Of a stretch of DNA of 32,966 nucleotides, positions 15,622 through 25,380 are shown piece after piece. The notes beneath the pieces were generated by a model, which searched no databases, was not told the DNA's origin, and saw nothing but the letters and a program-made list of their open reading frames with translations. Origin of the DNA: an uncultured Prevotella sp. (lineage in GTDB: Bacteria; Bacteroidota; Bacteroidia; Bacteroidales; Bacteroidaceae); assembly GCA_934229335.1 (NCBI GenBank), contig CAKQDQ010000018.1, positions 1 to 32,966 on the forward strand, read 5' to 3'. Numbering within the stretch: the first letter of the stretch is position 1; every line of letters begins with the position of its first letter. Both the position numbers and the translations under genes were made by a program.

Positions 15622-15653
15622 CAAAATTACTAATTTTCCTTGATACGTACAAA
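15622..15653 (-). promoter_or_regulatory. Predicted promoter of the secreted-protein gene
   Basis: On the minus strand TTTG (15650-15653), 20 nt, TAATTTTG (15622-15629). It is the nearest good match upstream of the gene starting at 14972; none lies between the array and the gene. If used, it gives a leader of about 640 nt that includes the whole array. Confidence 0.55.
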
Positions 15654-15713
15654 TTACAGAGGGATAATTATTTGATTTTGACTTTATTTTCATACCATAA
15701 CGCTCTTCTTGCA

Positions 15714-15752
15714 TCAAAAAAGCACCGTCCCCCAATATAAGGAACGGTGCTT
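15714..15752 (-). terminator. Terminator of the SusC-SusD-lipoprotein operon
   Basis: Perfect 9-bp arms AAGCACCGT (15720-15728) and ACGGTGCTT (15744-15752); on the minus strand the stem is followed by a run of T from 15715. It starts 27 nt after the stop codon of the lipoprotein gene. Confidence 0.88.
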
Positions 15753-15779
15753 AATATGCGTGTTTAGTCTAAATGACCT

Positions 15780-18008
15780 TTACTTTGCTGTGCGCCACTT
15801 TGGTGCGCCAATACCACCTTTTACGATGATGTTGTCGAAGTTCTTGAAGTAGAGGTTAGCAGAAGCTGAACCTGTACCGTCAATACCATCGGTGCGGTGT
15901 GTATCCCATGCCTGCTCACCTATCTGCTTGTGTGGTGGGTTAGGCTGGTACATAAGGTCTGTAGCACTGATATCAGCAATGTGAATCTTCAACTCATCAG
16001 CTCCGTGAGGATACTTGGCAACGGTTTCATCTGCCTTGAGCCATGCGCCAAATGAGTTCTTGACAGCACTGAATGCGTTAGAGGTGAATACCTCTCCTGT
16101 TGCCTCACTGACGTTGTCGTTGGTTGACCAGTTGTTGTAGATATCGAAGGTTGTTACATCCTCGCATACACCATCAAGTGTACGGATGTCCGCTCCCTGA
16201 AGGTTGAGGTCACGCTCGTCACCTGATGCCTTTGTCTGAACGAAGAGGTTGTTGCGGATGATGAATGTAGAACCTGCTGGGATAGAACGCAGTGACAACA
16301 TTGGACGACCACTGTAGGTGTTCCAGTTCACGAAGGTGTTGTTCTCGATTGTTATCTTGAACACGAGTGATGGGTCCTTCCAAGAACCTGTCTTCGTACC
16401 GTGAGTAATGAAGTTACCGATAGGTGTATCGAAGAAGGTGTTGTTACGCCATACCATGTTGCGGAAGATGTTAGAGTTAGGGTTGTTCATGTCACCTGTG
16501 ATGAAGCCGTAACCAGCACCGTTACCTGAGTAACCACCGCAGTTGTAGAACTCACATCCCTCAACGATGAAGTTGTCAATGGTCTCACCGAACTTACACT
16601 GTGTACGGAAGAAGCCACGAATGAGGTTCTGGAACGTACAGTTGCGTATGATGTAGTTGTGAACGTTGATACCCATACCGCCAGAGTACTGGTTAGAGAA
16701 GTAGTTACCACTGGCTGAGTTCTGCAGACTGTTCTGAGCGAGAGGACAGTCGAAGTCAAGATCCTCGAAGGTGATATTGTCAATATCAATAGCGATATTA
16801 GCGTTCTCACCGCTTACTGGGTTACGTCCGAGCATGAAGCTACTGAAGCGTGTTGCAGCACCATTCATCGCTACACCACCGAGACATACCTTAGCGCGAC
16901 CCTTACCTGCTGCTATGTCATCAGGGTTAGTGCGCAGTGTGAAGCCCTTATAGATATTCTGGTTAGCACGGAAGAAGTATGTCTGACCACCTTCCAGTTC
17001 AAATACCTGACCCTCAGCGAGAGTGTTATCGGTCATGAAGTTGTCGATAATATCAGTAAGCTGAGTAGCCTTTATCTGCATATTTATTACCTGACCGTCA
17101 ATCATCATGGTATCCTGTGGTGCTGCTGCAATCTTGATAGGAGCACCAGGAGTACCCTTAGTACGGAATGACAATGGAGCGTAAACAGCGTCAACGGCTA
17201 CTGGGATAGAGCTATCCATCACGTTAACGTTGTACACTGAGTTAGAGTCAAGACCTGCAATATCTACATAACCGTCATCGAAGTTCTTATCTGTCAACGC
17301 AACCTTTACATACTCTGCTGGTACCTTAGCGTCAGGGTTAGACTGTGAAGCCTCAAGGAGGAGGTAGTCAACCTTCCATACCTTGTCACCATGATTATCA
17401 GTAGTAGTATTGAAGTGGTCAATCCACTCAAGGTAATCAGCGTTAGTCACATCAACCTTTCTGTCGATATGGAGTCTCACACTTGACTTAGTGAGGTTGC
17501 TCTTCTGATAGATAATGGCAGGAGTAGCGTAACGTGCGTCAGTCTGCAAGCCGAGATAGTCAGCCCAGTGCTGTCCGTCACCATAGCCCCACCACTCAGA
17601 GTTGTGCGCCTCACCGCGTGGTGAGATGGCACGAATGGCGAAACGGTATGATGTAGAGTAGTTGAGGTTACGGAGCATGAGTGTATCCTCAGTAGCCGCG
17701 ATGATAGTATCGAGCAGCATATTCTCAGGAATCTCCCACTTCTCAGCGCTGTTAGCTTTGTTCTCCGTTGACATCTTTATTTCATATGCCGAAGCACCGT
17801 CGACCTTGCTCCACGCAAGGAACACCTGATTGATGTTCTTCACCTGACAGAGGTCTATTGCGCTTGTTCCAGCAGCCACGGTGTATCGTGTGCGGAACTG
17901 AGGACGCATCAGTCGGTCAGACGCAGCGTCAATGTTGTCGTCATCGCTACATGAGAACACCGCGAATGTTGACAGCAACATCAGTGAATATAATAATATC
18001 TTCTTCAT
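15780..18008 (-). CDS. Surface lipoprotein with FN3 and beta-helix (DUF4957/DUF5123-like) domains
   Basis: A 742-residue lipoprotein: the signal peptide ends LLSTFAVFSC with the lipidation Cys at about residue 20, followed by SDDDN, an acidic run typical of surface-exported Bacteroidetes lipoproteins. A fibronectin-III-like domain covers about 45-130, and from about 320 to 650 there are repeats of the right-handed parallel beta-helix type (IDNITFEDLDF, YIIRNCTFQNLIRG, NFIVEGCEFYNCGG, ITIENNTFVNW, FIIRNNLFVQ), as in DUF4957/DUF5123 proteins of pectin loci. It follows susD by 33 bp. It is either a glycan-binding protein or a lyase-like enzyme; no catalytic residues are obvious. The pectin link is family knowledge, not shown here. 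Confidence 0.82.
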   Translation of the reverse strand: MKKILLYSLMLLSTFAVFSCSDDDNIDAASDRLMRPQFRTRYTVAAGTSAIDLCQVKNINQVFLAWSKVDGASAYEIKMSTENKANSAEKWEIPENMLLDTIIAATEDTLMLRNLNYSTSYRFAIRAISPRGEAHNSEWWGYGDGQHWADYLGLQTDARYATPAIIYQKSNLTKSSVRLHIDRKVDVTNADYLEWIDHFNTTTDNHGDKVWKVDYLLLEASQSNPDAKVPAEYVKVALTDKNFDDGYVDIAGLDSNSVYNVNVMDSSIPVAVDAVYAPLSFRTKGTPGAPIKIAAAPQDTMMIDGQVINMQIKATQLTDIIDNFMTDNTLAEGQVFELEGGQTYFFRANQNIYKGFTLRTNPDDIAAGKGRAKVCLGGVAMNGAATRFSSFMLGRNPVSGENANIAIDIDNITFEDLDFDCPLAQNSLQNSASGNYFSNQYSGGMGINVHNYIIRNCTFQNLIRGFFRTQCKFGETIDNFIVEGCEFYNCGGYSGNGAGYGFITGDMNNPNSNIFRNMVWRNNTFFDTPIGNFITHGTKTGSWKDPSLVFKITIENNTFVNWNTYSGRPMLSLRSIPAGSTFIIRNNLFVQTKASGDERDLNLQGADIRTLDGVCEDVTTFDIYNNWSTNDNVSEATGEVFTSNAFSAVKNSFGAWLKADETVAKYPHGADELKIHIADISATDLMYQPNPPHKQIGEQAWDTHRTDGIDGTGSASANLYFKNFDNIIVKGGIGAPKWRTAK

Positions 18009-18041
18009 AAATATTTTATTCTTTATGTATGTTGGGTCGGA

Positions 18042-20168
18042 TTAATAACCGTAGTAGTTCTTATATACACCGTTAGAACGTGTGATAGCCTCACGTGGTA
18101 TAGGCAGGAGGTAACGTACTGCTGGGAATACTGTAGGGATATCCTGTCCAGGAGTGATCTGCTTCTCTATACCATTCTCGATGATATAAACATTACCGTA
18201 GGTAGAAGAGGTGCTACCACCACGGATGTAACCGTAGAGAGAGTAACGTACGGCAGCCTGTGGATAACCGCCATCCTCATCATACCACTTTGAGTAGAAG
18301 TCCTGATTAACCTGCCATGCTGGTGCAGAAACAGAGCCATCGTTAGGTTTGCTGATAGCCGTGTATGGGAGGTTCTGCTTGTCGAACCAAAGCTGTGGGT
18401 TCTGCTTTACCTGTGCCTCAGACGCAACCTGCATGCCAGTCTCTGGGTCTACCACCTTAAGGCTTGTAGAAGTGCTCTCTTCGTTCATTATATACATATA
18501 AGGAAGAGAGTGGTTAGCGAACAGTTTGTCGTCCTGTGGGTTTTCAATCCAGATGTAGTTTATACGGTTAGGAAGCATAGCATTGTCGAAGTACGCAACG
18601 CCATCGTGGTTCTGTACTACGTCAGACCAAGAACATCCGATACCTGCATCTTCAGCAACAGCATAGTAACGCATGAATGTCCAGTAAAGAGCCTCGCCCA
18701 ACTGGTTGTTACGTACGAGGTCTTTCCAACGCATATTTTCACCAGCGAACTCCCACTTGCGCTCGTCAAGGATTTCCTTGAGGAATGAAGCAGAATCAGT
18801 AGCGGCTACCTCAGGTGCGGTAGCACCACGGAAAGCGCGGTCGCGAACCTGCATTACACATTCCTTAGCTTTCTGATTTACGGTACGTGTGAGTTTGAGG
18901 TCAGCCTCAGCATACATTAAGAGTACGTCAGCGTAACGGAGGTATGGATAGTTAATACCAGTGTTAGTTGTAGTAATCTTAGTGAAGGCGTTGGTACTAT
19001 TGTAGAGTTTAGACCACTTCATGTTATAGAGGCTGTAACCTGCGTTGATAGTAGGTGTGCCGTCGTATGTGTAAGAGAACCATCCTGACTGGCAGTCCTT
19101 ACGTGTGTCACCTTCTTTGAAAGAGTAACGGTATAGAGACTCTACGCCTTGGTTACCTCCGCACTCACCCCACTGGAAGTTAGTCTCACCACCAGAAGAA
19201 GCGAACTTAGGTCCCTGACGGTAACCTATAGTACCATTAGCGTCCTTTGCGAATGGAAGTTCGAAGATAGGATCGTCACCTTCCAAAGTGCTGAAGTTAC
19301 ACTCGTTGAAGAACACGCTCTGATAACTCTGAGTAAGCGCGTGTGTTCCGCTTGTTATCACAGAGTCAGCATAGTTCTTCGCTACTGTCAGGAAGTACTT
19401 GGTGTCCTCTTCAGAAGGTGTAGCCATGTATCCGTAAGATGTAGCGTCGTCAGCATCGTGACGCAGTGAGTATCCTGATGCCTGAAGTGCGATACGTGCA
19501 ATCACGCCCCAACAAGCCTCTTTTGATACTCGCTCTATTCCGTCAGCGTTATCACGAGCGTATGAGAGAGATGGTGCAATAGCAGCGAGGTCGGCAATGA
19601 GTTGCTTTGCTATCTCGTCACGTGAAGTTACAGGAGGCACGAAGTTTTTTGTCTCGGAAGTAGGCTCCAGTGTGAAAGGAACGTCACCCCAGTAACACAT
19701 CAGTTCGTAATAAAGCATAGCGCGCAACACCTTCGCTTCTCCCATATACTGACGCATTTCAGCATAGTTCTCGTTAGAAGGATTGTATAGAACACTTGTG
19801 CTGAGATAGTGGCAGAAGTTGTTAGCGTTCTCTATGCCAGCATAAGTAGCGTCCCATGTTTTCTTAGCAGTACTACTGCTTGCGTCAAGATCATAACGCT
19901 TAGGTGTGTTGGTCTGCGCATTCTCGTTAGTGTTGCTACAGAAGTCAACATCAGAGTTGAGAATCAGTGAATACGTATAAGCTTCTCCGAAGGTGTTAGA
20001 ACTGAGGATATCAGCATACACACCGTTCAGTGCCTGCTTAACGTCTTTCGCAGAACTGTATATGGTGGCAGGGTCATACTTGGAAGGGGCGTCCACGTCG
20101 AGATAGTCGTTACAAGCCGTGAGTGCCATGACACCAAGTCCACCGATAAATATATTCTTTAATTTCAT
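18042..20168 (-). CDS. susD: SusD/RagB-family outer-membrane glycan-binding lipoprotein
   Basis: A 708-residue SusD-like lipoprotein, the lid that binds glycan over its SusC partner. The signal peptide is MKLKNIFIGGLGVMALTAC with lipidation Cys at about 19, followed by NDYLDVDAPSKYD, a standard SusD opening. The TPR-like N-terminal half includes SAKDVKQALNGVYADIL and AKVLRAMLYYELMCYWGDVPF; the later part has PYLRYADVLLMYAEA and ILDERKWEFAGENMRWKDLVR, both conserved in the family, and it ends in LLPIPREAITRSNG. It is somewhat longer than the usual 500-650 residues. The gene is 29 bp after susC and is translated from its own ATG. Confidence 0.95.
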   Translation of the reverse strand: MKLKNIFIGGLGVMALTACNDYLDVDAPSKYDPATIYSSAKDVKQALNGVYADILSSNTFGEAYTYSLILNSDVDFCSNTNENAQTNTPKRYDLDASSSTAKKTWDATYAGIENANNFCHYLSTSVLYNPSNENYAEMRQYMGEAKVLRAMLYYELMCYWGDVPFTLEPTSETKNFVPPVTSRDEIAKQLIADLAAIAPSLSYARDNADGIERVSKEACWGVIARIALQASGYSLRHDADDATSYGYMATPSEEDTKYFLTVAKNYADSVITSGTHALTQSYQSVFFNECNFSTLEGDDPIFELPFAKDANGTIGYRQGPKFASSGGETNFQWGECGGNQGVESLYRYSFKEGDTRKDCQSGWFSYTYDGTPTINAGYSLYNMKWSKLYNSTNAFTKITTTNTGINYPYLRYADVLLMYAEADLKLTRTVNQKAKECVMQVRDRAFRGATAPEVAATDSASFLKEILDERKWEFAGENMRWKDLVRNNQLGEALYWTFMRYYAVAEDAGIGCSWSDVVQNHDGVAYFDNAMLPNRINYIWIENPQDDKLFANHSLPYMYIMNEESTSTSLKVVDPETGMQVASEAQVKQNPQLWFDKQNLPYTAISKPNDGSVSAPAWQVNQDFYSKWYDEDGGYPQAAVRYSLYGYIRGGSTSSTYGNVYIIENGIEKQITPGQDIPTVFPAVRYLLPIPREAITRSNGVYKNYYGY

Positions 20169-20197
20169 ATTATATCTGTATTTTATGTCAACAATTA

Positions 20198-23100
20198 TTA
20201 GAAGTTAACGTTGAGACCGAATGAGAACGCACGGTTACGTGGGTAACGGTTGTAGTCCATAGAAGGTGTAAGGCCTGACTGTATGTCAACCTCTGGGTCA
20301 TAACCAGAGTAACCAGTGATGATGAAGAGGTTGCTTGCAGATACGTAAGCGCGCACCTTGCTGAGGTGTATGGCCTTTGTGAGCTTCTTTGGCAGTGTGT
20401 AACCGATAGTCAAGTCGCTGAGACGTACGAACGATCCATCTTCTACGAAGTAAGAGTTGATAGTGTTGCTAACGAGGTCAGCAGGGTTCCATAGGCTCTT
20501 ACCAGCGTTGATGAGAGCATACTCATCTTTGCTTACAGTAGTGGTAGGACCAGTGGTGTAGTCGTCATGGCTTCCAGAGTTCTGTGTGTAGCACCAACGG
20601 CTTCCGCGTCCGAAGTCAGCGAGGACATTGGTATAGGTGTTGGTAGATGAAGAACTTGAAGAAAGCGCGTATGCAGTACCGTTATATACATCGAAGTTGA
20701 GCATATATGTGAAGTTGGCAGTGAAGTCCCAGTCCTTATACTGACCAGAGAGTCCGAAGCCACCCTGCCAACGTGGGTTGGTGTTACCAATCACAGTGCG
20801 GTCCTTATCAGTAATCTTTCCGTCGCCATCGAGGTCCTTGAACTTAATCTTACCCGGCATGCTTGGGTCGCCTGATATAGAAGCAGCGAGTACGTCCTTT
20901 GACATCTCAGGCACGCCATCGTTGAGCACCCACTTTCCTTTGTTCACCCAAGTGTCGTTATCGAAGTCGCTCATCTGATAGAGTCCGTCATAAACATATC
21001 CATAGAGCAGACCGACCTCGTTGCCTACCTCGAGGAGGTAGTCGTCCTTACCGCTTGAGTAGAAGCGAGAAGAGTTGTTGTAGAGTTTGCTATCTGTAGC
21101 GTTAAGAGCCTTAACGGTCATCTTGTTGTGACCAGCAGTAAAGTTGCCAGAGAGCACATAGTCCTTACCACGGATGATGTCACCGCTTACGGTAAGTTCA
21201 AATCCCTTGTTCTGCACCTTACCAATGTTCTGCATCTGCTTTGAGTAACCAGCAGTAGTAGCGATGGTAGAGTTGTAAAGGAGGTCACGTGTAGTGTTGA
21301 TATAGAACTCAGGAGTTACGGTCAAGCGTCCACCGAAGAGTGTGATATCAGCAGCGAGGTTACGTGTGATAGTAGTCTCCCACTTGATGTCGGTGTTAGG
21401 ATATGAAGAAGGTGAAGTATAGTACATATCACCATACTGACGCTCTTCGCCGAATCCAGGACCACCCTCAACGCTCATGGTGTAGAGGTAACGCCATAGG
21501 TCGTCAGAGATATTGTTGTTACCAGCGAGACCGAATGCAGCACGAAGCTTCAACTGATCAATCCACTTAATATCCTTGAGGAACTTCTCACGCTTCATGT
21601 CCCATGCAGCAGATACAGATGGGAACCATCCCCACTGGTTGCCAGGAGCGAACTTAGTAGAACCGTCGCCACGGAGTGTAGCAGAGAAGAGATACTTGTG
21701 ATCGTAGTTATATGATACCTGTCCGAAGAAAGACGCTGTGCGGTTAGCTGTAGACAGTGTAGTGTTAGAGATGTAAGGGTCGCCGAGGCCCATGTTGTTG
21801 AATGCGCGCTCAGCGTCAACGGTACGGTCGAAGTAACGGTTCTTCTGGTCGTACTCCTTATACTGAGTGTTATATATTTCCTGACCGAGGAGGAAAGAGA
21901 AGTTATGAACATCGTCGATGTCCATGTTGTATGTAGCGGTGTTAGTCCATGTGTAAGACTGTGTGGTGCGGTTAGTCACCTCAGCTACAGGCTGTGAGTT
22001 ATACTTCTTACCCTCAGATGTCAATGCACCCCAGTAACGCTGTGTGTCACGGAAGGTGATAGAGTAGTTACCCTCTGTGCGGAGTGTGAGGTTCTTGATA
22101 GGCTCCCATGAGAGAGCGAATCGGTTGTTGATGTTGTAAGAGTGCTTCTTCTGAACGTTAGTAGCGATGTTAGCCACTGGGTTGTTCTCGTTAAAGTCGT
22201 TCTCTACGTCGGCATCAGTCCATGCAGAGTTGAAAGAACCGAACTGGCGGTAGCCCTGTGTAGGACGATACTTCAGTACGTCGACGATACCACCAGTACC
22301 AACGTTGTCGCCACCTGCGCCCTCGTCACGACGGTATGTCATGGTTGGGTTATAAGTAAACTTAAGGTTCTTGGTTATCTGAGTGTTCAACTTGAGGTTG
22401 ATGTTGGTACGACGAACTCCAGAACCTACGATGATACCCTTGTCCTCTGACTGTGTGAGAGAGAGGTTAAACTTAGTTTTGTCGTTACCACCGCCTATGG
22501 TTACGTTAGAAGAGTAAGAGAGCGGTGTCTCGTTCATTACCTCATCCTGCCAGTCTGTAGATGCTATAGAGCGGTAGATGTCCATATCTGCTGGGTTGCC
22601 GAAGTACTCACGGTACTGACGTGCAGATGTAGAAGAGTATGCTACGCCACCCTGAGCGCGGTCCCACTGATACTCTACGAAGTCGGCTGTGTTCATGAGG
22701 TCGAGCTTCTTAGAGATATGAGATATGGTGAGACGGCCGTTGAATGATACCTGTACCTTGCCTTCCTTAGCAGACTTTGTTGTTACGACGATAACGCCGT
22801 TACCACCCTTGGCACCGTAAATGGCTGTAAGAGAGGCATCTTTCAATACGTCGATAGACGCGATATCTGATGGTGGGATATCGTTGATGTTTGACTGCTG
22901 GAATCCGTCAACGATGTAGAGAGGTTCGTTAGACTGTGTTACAGACGTAGCACCACGCACACGGATGTTGATGTCGGCACCTGGCTGACCATCGACAGAT
23001 GTTACCTGCACACCGGCAATTTTACCTGCCAGTGCTTCAGCAGCAGATGCTACAGGCACAGCAGCAAGCTTTGCACCAGAGATAGAACCTACTGAACCTG

Positions 23101-23461
23101 TCAAGTCCTTACGTGCCTTAGAGCCGTAACCGATGGCAACGACCTCATTGAGGACTGTAGCGTCGTCTTCGAGCACTACCGCGAGGTCATTCTTACTGCC
23201 TACTTTTACATCTGCTGACTTCATACCTACGTACGAAATCTGCAAGTTGTGGGACGTTGAGGTCATCTTCAGGGTAAAGTTACCGTCGAAGTCGGTAACT
23301 GTGCCGTTGCTGGTGCCTTTTTCCATTACGGTAGCACCAATAATCGGCTCACCCATGCTGTCCTTAACGTTACCCTTCACTGTCTGCGCCTGAACTGCCG
23401 CACAGAAGAAGAGCAGCAATGCCACGAGCGCATAGCGAACGTTTTTGATTTTTTCAGACAT
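20198..23461 (-). CDS. susC: SusC/RagA-family TonB-linked outer-membrane transporter
   Basis: A 1087-residue TonB-dependent transporter that imports oligosaccharides bound by the SusD partner. A Sec signal peptide ends VQAQ; a carboxypeptidase-regulatory-like domain follows (VKGNVKDSMGEPIIGATVME), then a TonB-box region (EVVAIGYG), the plug domain with AEALAGKIAGVQVTSVDGQ and the SusC signature IRVRGATSV...PLYIVDGF, and a beta-barrel ending in FSFGLNVNF, with Phe as the last residue as in barrel proteins. It heads a three-gene unit with susD and the lipoprotein. No sensor, ECF/anti-sigma pair or glycoside hydrolase adjoins it, so the regulator and enzymes must be elsewhere. Confidence 0.96.
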   Translation of the reverse strand: MSEKIKNVRYALVALLLFFCAAVQAQTVKGNVKDSMGEPIIGATVMEKGTSNGTVTDFDGNFTLKMTSTSHNLQISYVGMKSADVKVGSKNDLAVVLEDDATVLNEVVAIGYGSKARKDLTGSVGSISGAKLAAVPVASAAEALAGKIAGVQVTSVDGQPGADINIRVRGATSVTQSNEPLYIVDGFQQSNINDIPPSDIASIDVLKDASLTAIYGAKGGNGVIVVTTKSAKEGKVQVSFNGRLTISHISKKLDLMNTADFVEYQWDRAQGGVAYSSTSARQYREYFGNPADMDIYRSIASTDWQDEVMNETPLSYSSNVTIGGGNDKTKFNLSLTQSEDKGIIVGSGVRRTNINLKLNTQITKNLKFTYNPTMTYRRDEGAGGDNVGTGGIVDVLKYRPTQGYRQFGSFNSAWTDADVENDFNENNPVANIATNVQKKHSYNINNRFALSWEPIKNLTLRTEGNYSITFRDTQRYWGALTSEGKKYNSQPVAEVTNRTTQSYTWTNTATYNMDIDDVHNFSFLLGQEIYNTQYKEYDQKNRYFDRTVDAERAFNNMGLGDPYISNTTLSTANRTASFFGQVSYNYDHKYLFSATLRGDGSTKFAPGNQWGWFPSVSAAWDMKREKFLKDIKWIDQLKLRAAFGLAGNNNISDDLWRYLYTMSVEGGPGFGEERQYGDMYYTSPSSYPNTDIKWETTITRNLAADITLFGGRLTVTPEFYINTTRDLLYNSTIATTAGYSKQMQNIGKVQNKGFELTVSGDIIRGKDYVLSGNFTAGHNKMTVKALNATDSKLYNNSSRFYSSGKDDYLLEVGNEVGLLYGYVYDGLYQMSDFDNDTWVNKGKWVLNDGVPEMSKDVLAASISGDPSMPGKIKFKDLDGDGKITDKDRTVIGNTNPRWQGGFGLSGQYKDWDFTANFTYMLNFDVYNGTAYALSSSSSSTNTYTNVLADFGRGSRWCYTQNSGSHDDYTTGPTTTVSKDEYALINAGKSLWNPADLVSNTINSYFVEDGSFVRLSDLTIGYTLPKKLTKAIHLSKVRAYVSASNLFIITGYSGYDPEVDIQSGLTPSMDYNRYPRNRAFSFGLNVNF

Positions 23462-23971
23462 AGAATAATGTTTTAGATTAATATTGTAGTTAATTGTAAG
23501 TCTCCATGTGTTTGTCTCTCCTGCGGTGTTTTACGGTCAGTAGCACTCCGCATTTAAGGTTTTAGCGACTGTGGCAATAGACGTAGGGCAAGGCATGTAT
23601 ACGACTGTTTCGCCAATGTCTGATAGCTTATTCTCATTTTTCATTGGCTGTCTCTGGCGCATTGTTCCCCGCTTTTCCGTTGTCACTAACAATATTTTTT
23701 TACGTTTCTTATTTGGGTATAATGTTTTTGTATAGTTGGTCTCTTTGCCGCCCTTTGCGGCTTTCTTTATATGCCTTTTACACTTTCTGCTACAAAATTA
23801 TTAAATTTTTCAATAAATCATTTAACTCTTTTGTTAAATATTCTTAACCGCATTGATATGAATCATTTTTAACTCTTTTATGCCTCTTTCTTGGAGTATT
23901 TTCCACCTTAAAACGATATCATCCTAATTGCATTGCGAAGACGTCTCTTTCGTGTTGCAATTAGGATGTTA
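23462..23971. other. Leader and intergenic region upstream of susC
   Basis: A 510-bp AT-rich region without credible genes. On the minus strand TAATTTTG (23793-23800) fits the -7 motif, but no TTTG is found at the -33 distance, so the susC start site is uncertain; if used, the leader would be about 325 nt. A small hairpin GCCGC/GCGGC is at 23747-23761. The right end holds the terminator of the ATPase gene. Confidence 0.5.
23920..23968 (-). terminator. Probable terminator after the AAA ATPase gene
   Basis: Perfect 13-bp arms CATCCTAATTGCA (23920-23932) and TGCAATTAGGATG (23956-23968), with an inner CGAA/TTCG stem. It begins 4 nt after the ATPase stop codon. The minus-strand T tract after it is weak (TATCGTTTT). 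Confidence 0.75.
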
Positions 23972-25324
23972 TTACTTCGTGATTTGATAGTGTTTACTGA
24001 GGAGATGTTTTAAGTGTCCCGCATAGTACATTGGTATGTTATACAGGGTGAAGGTTTCTCCATTGTTTTTTGTTATGCAATCAGAGGTCATTGGTCCGTT
24101 CCATATTCTGAGTGCAGCGTTCTCTTTTGATTCTTCCATATACATATGGAGCGACTTTAGTTTGGCGTTGCTGCCTGTCTTCACTTCTATAGGCAATAGG
24201 TGTGAACGGTATTGAATGAGGAAGTCCACTTCCGCTTGCGAGTTTTTGGCATCGCGTACCCAGAACATGCGCTTTGTTCCAAATTCTACGTTTGAGCCCA
24301 AGAGTTCCTGTCCTACGATGTGTTCGGCTATGTCTCCATTCCACAATTCGTCACTGTCGGTGCTGAAGAGTAGTTCTTCTTGCATTCCTGCTACGTAATT
24401 AACCAAGCCTGTGTCCAGCCACAGTAGTTTGGGGCTTTTCTTTAGGTCGGGTAATACTGGCAGGCGCGGCGTTACTTGTGGATATACTAACTCGAGGAGT
24501 AGTGTTTTTTCAAGTATTCTGAAGGCGTTGCTTACGTCAGCTGACTTAAAATGTGAGTTCGTGAATTTCGTAAACTGTATGCGGTGGGCTGCGAACGTCC
24601 ATCCGTAATTGAGTATATAACGTATTGTGTCTTGTTCTTTTGGTTTGCTTGCATATTTCTCCACGTCGTCACGATAGCCAGAGAGAAGTGCGTTAAACAC
24701 TCCGTTCAGCCGTACGACATCATTATACTGAGCGTAGTTTGCCACCGCCTCGGGCAGTCCTCCTACTATCATGTATTTCTTATACAAGTCCATGACGAAC
24801 TCATGCAACGACTGGGGCACTTGTAGTTGTTCTACCAGTTCCGCCAACTGTTCCTGTGCTATGGCTCTAAGGAATTCCGTGAAGGTGCAAGGATGCAGTG
24901 CCATATACTCTACTCTGCCTACGGGAAAGGATATATGTCTGCCCATGAGACTCTCTAAGAGTGATCCTGCCGCTATGACATACAGGTCTGGTCGCTTCTC
25001 ATAGAAATATCGCAACGTCTGTACTGCCTTTGGTTCGTTTTGTATCTCGTCTATGAATATCAGTGTGCGTTTGTCGCTGTCTATGCAGACTTGTGCCTTG
25101 AAGAATATTCCTGCCAACAGGTCTTCGAAGGAATAGTCATGGCTAAAGAGCGCTGCGGCGTTTTTTTCTTCTAAGTTTAGGTATATGTAGTTGTCAAACT
25201 CTCGCGCGAAGAGTTTGACGAGGGTTGTCTTGCCTACTTGTCGTGCTCCGCGTAAAACCAATGGTTTACGCTCTGCTTTTTCCGCCCATTGGCGTAGGTA
25301 TTTTATGGCGTTTCTCTCAAACAT
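23972..25324 (-). CDS. AAA-family ATPase with DUF4143 domain
   Basis: A 450-residue ATPase of the AAA_14/DUF4143 family. Walker A is GARQVGKTT (about 26-34), Walker B is RTLIFIDEIQN (about 86-96), with the sensor-like IAAGSLLES and the FPVGRVEYMALHPCTFTEFL segment typical of the family. DUF4143 covers about 200-370. Near the C-terminus the segment EVDFLIQYRSHLLPIEVKTG has the spacing of a PD-(D/E)xK nuclease core (D, then E-x-K). The family is widespread and often in many copies in Bacteroidetes; its biological role is not known. The gene is monocistronic, with its own full-consensus promoter and three repeated sites upstream. Confidence 0.9.
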   Translation of the reverse strand: MFERNAIKYLRQWAEKAERKPLVLRGARQVGKTTLVKLFAREFDNYIYLNLEEKNAAALFSHDYSFEDLLAGIFFKAQVCIDSDKRTLIFIDEIQNEPKAVQTLRYFYEKRPDLYVIAAGSLLESLMGRHISFPVGRVEYMALHPCTFTEFLRAIAQEQLAELVEQLQVPQSLHEFVMDLYKKYMIVGGLPEAVANYAQYNDVVRLNGVFNALLSGYRDDVEKYASKPKEQDTIRYILNYGWTFAAHRIQFTKFTNSHFKSADVSNAFRILEKTLLLELVYPQVTPRLPVLPDLKKSPKLLWLDTGLVNYVAGMQEELLFSTDSDELWNGDIAEHIVGQELLGSNVEFGTKRMFWVRDAKNSQAEVDFLIQYRSHLLPIEVKTGSNAKLKSLHMYMEESKENAALRIWNGPMTSDCITKNNGETFTLYNIPMYYAGHLKHLLSKHYQITK

Positions 25325-25349
25325 GGCTTATGTATCTTATTTTCAGATA

Positions 25350-25380
25350 CAAAGGTAATACTTTTCTTTTTAAATCCAAA
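25350..25380 (-). promoter_or_regulatory. Promoter of the AAA/DUF4143 ATPase gene
   Basis: On the minus strand TTTG (25377-25380), 19 nt, TACCTTTG (25350-25357): a full match to the Bacteroidetes consensus, about 25 nt before the ATG. The -33 TTTG is part of the first of three repeated TTTGGATTT sites. Confidence 0.85.

Larger units (their letters stand above)
14973..15779. other. Long intergenic region holding array, promoter and terminator
   Basis: An 807-bp gene-free stretch. From the right it holds the terminator of the SusCD operon (15714-15752), a predicted minus-strand promoter (15622-15653), a 14-bp direct repeat with 17-bp spacing (TATAGGTAAYATTC at 15584-15597 and 15601-15614), the 22-bp array, and a short leader before the ATG at 14972. 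I see no coding sequence. Confidence 0.75.
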
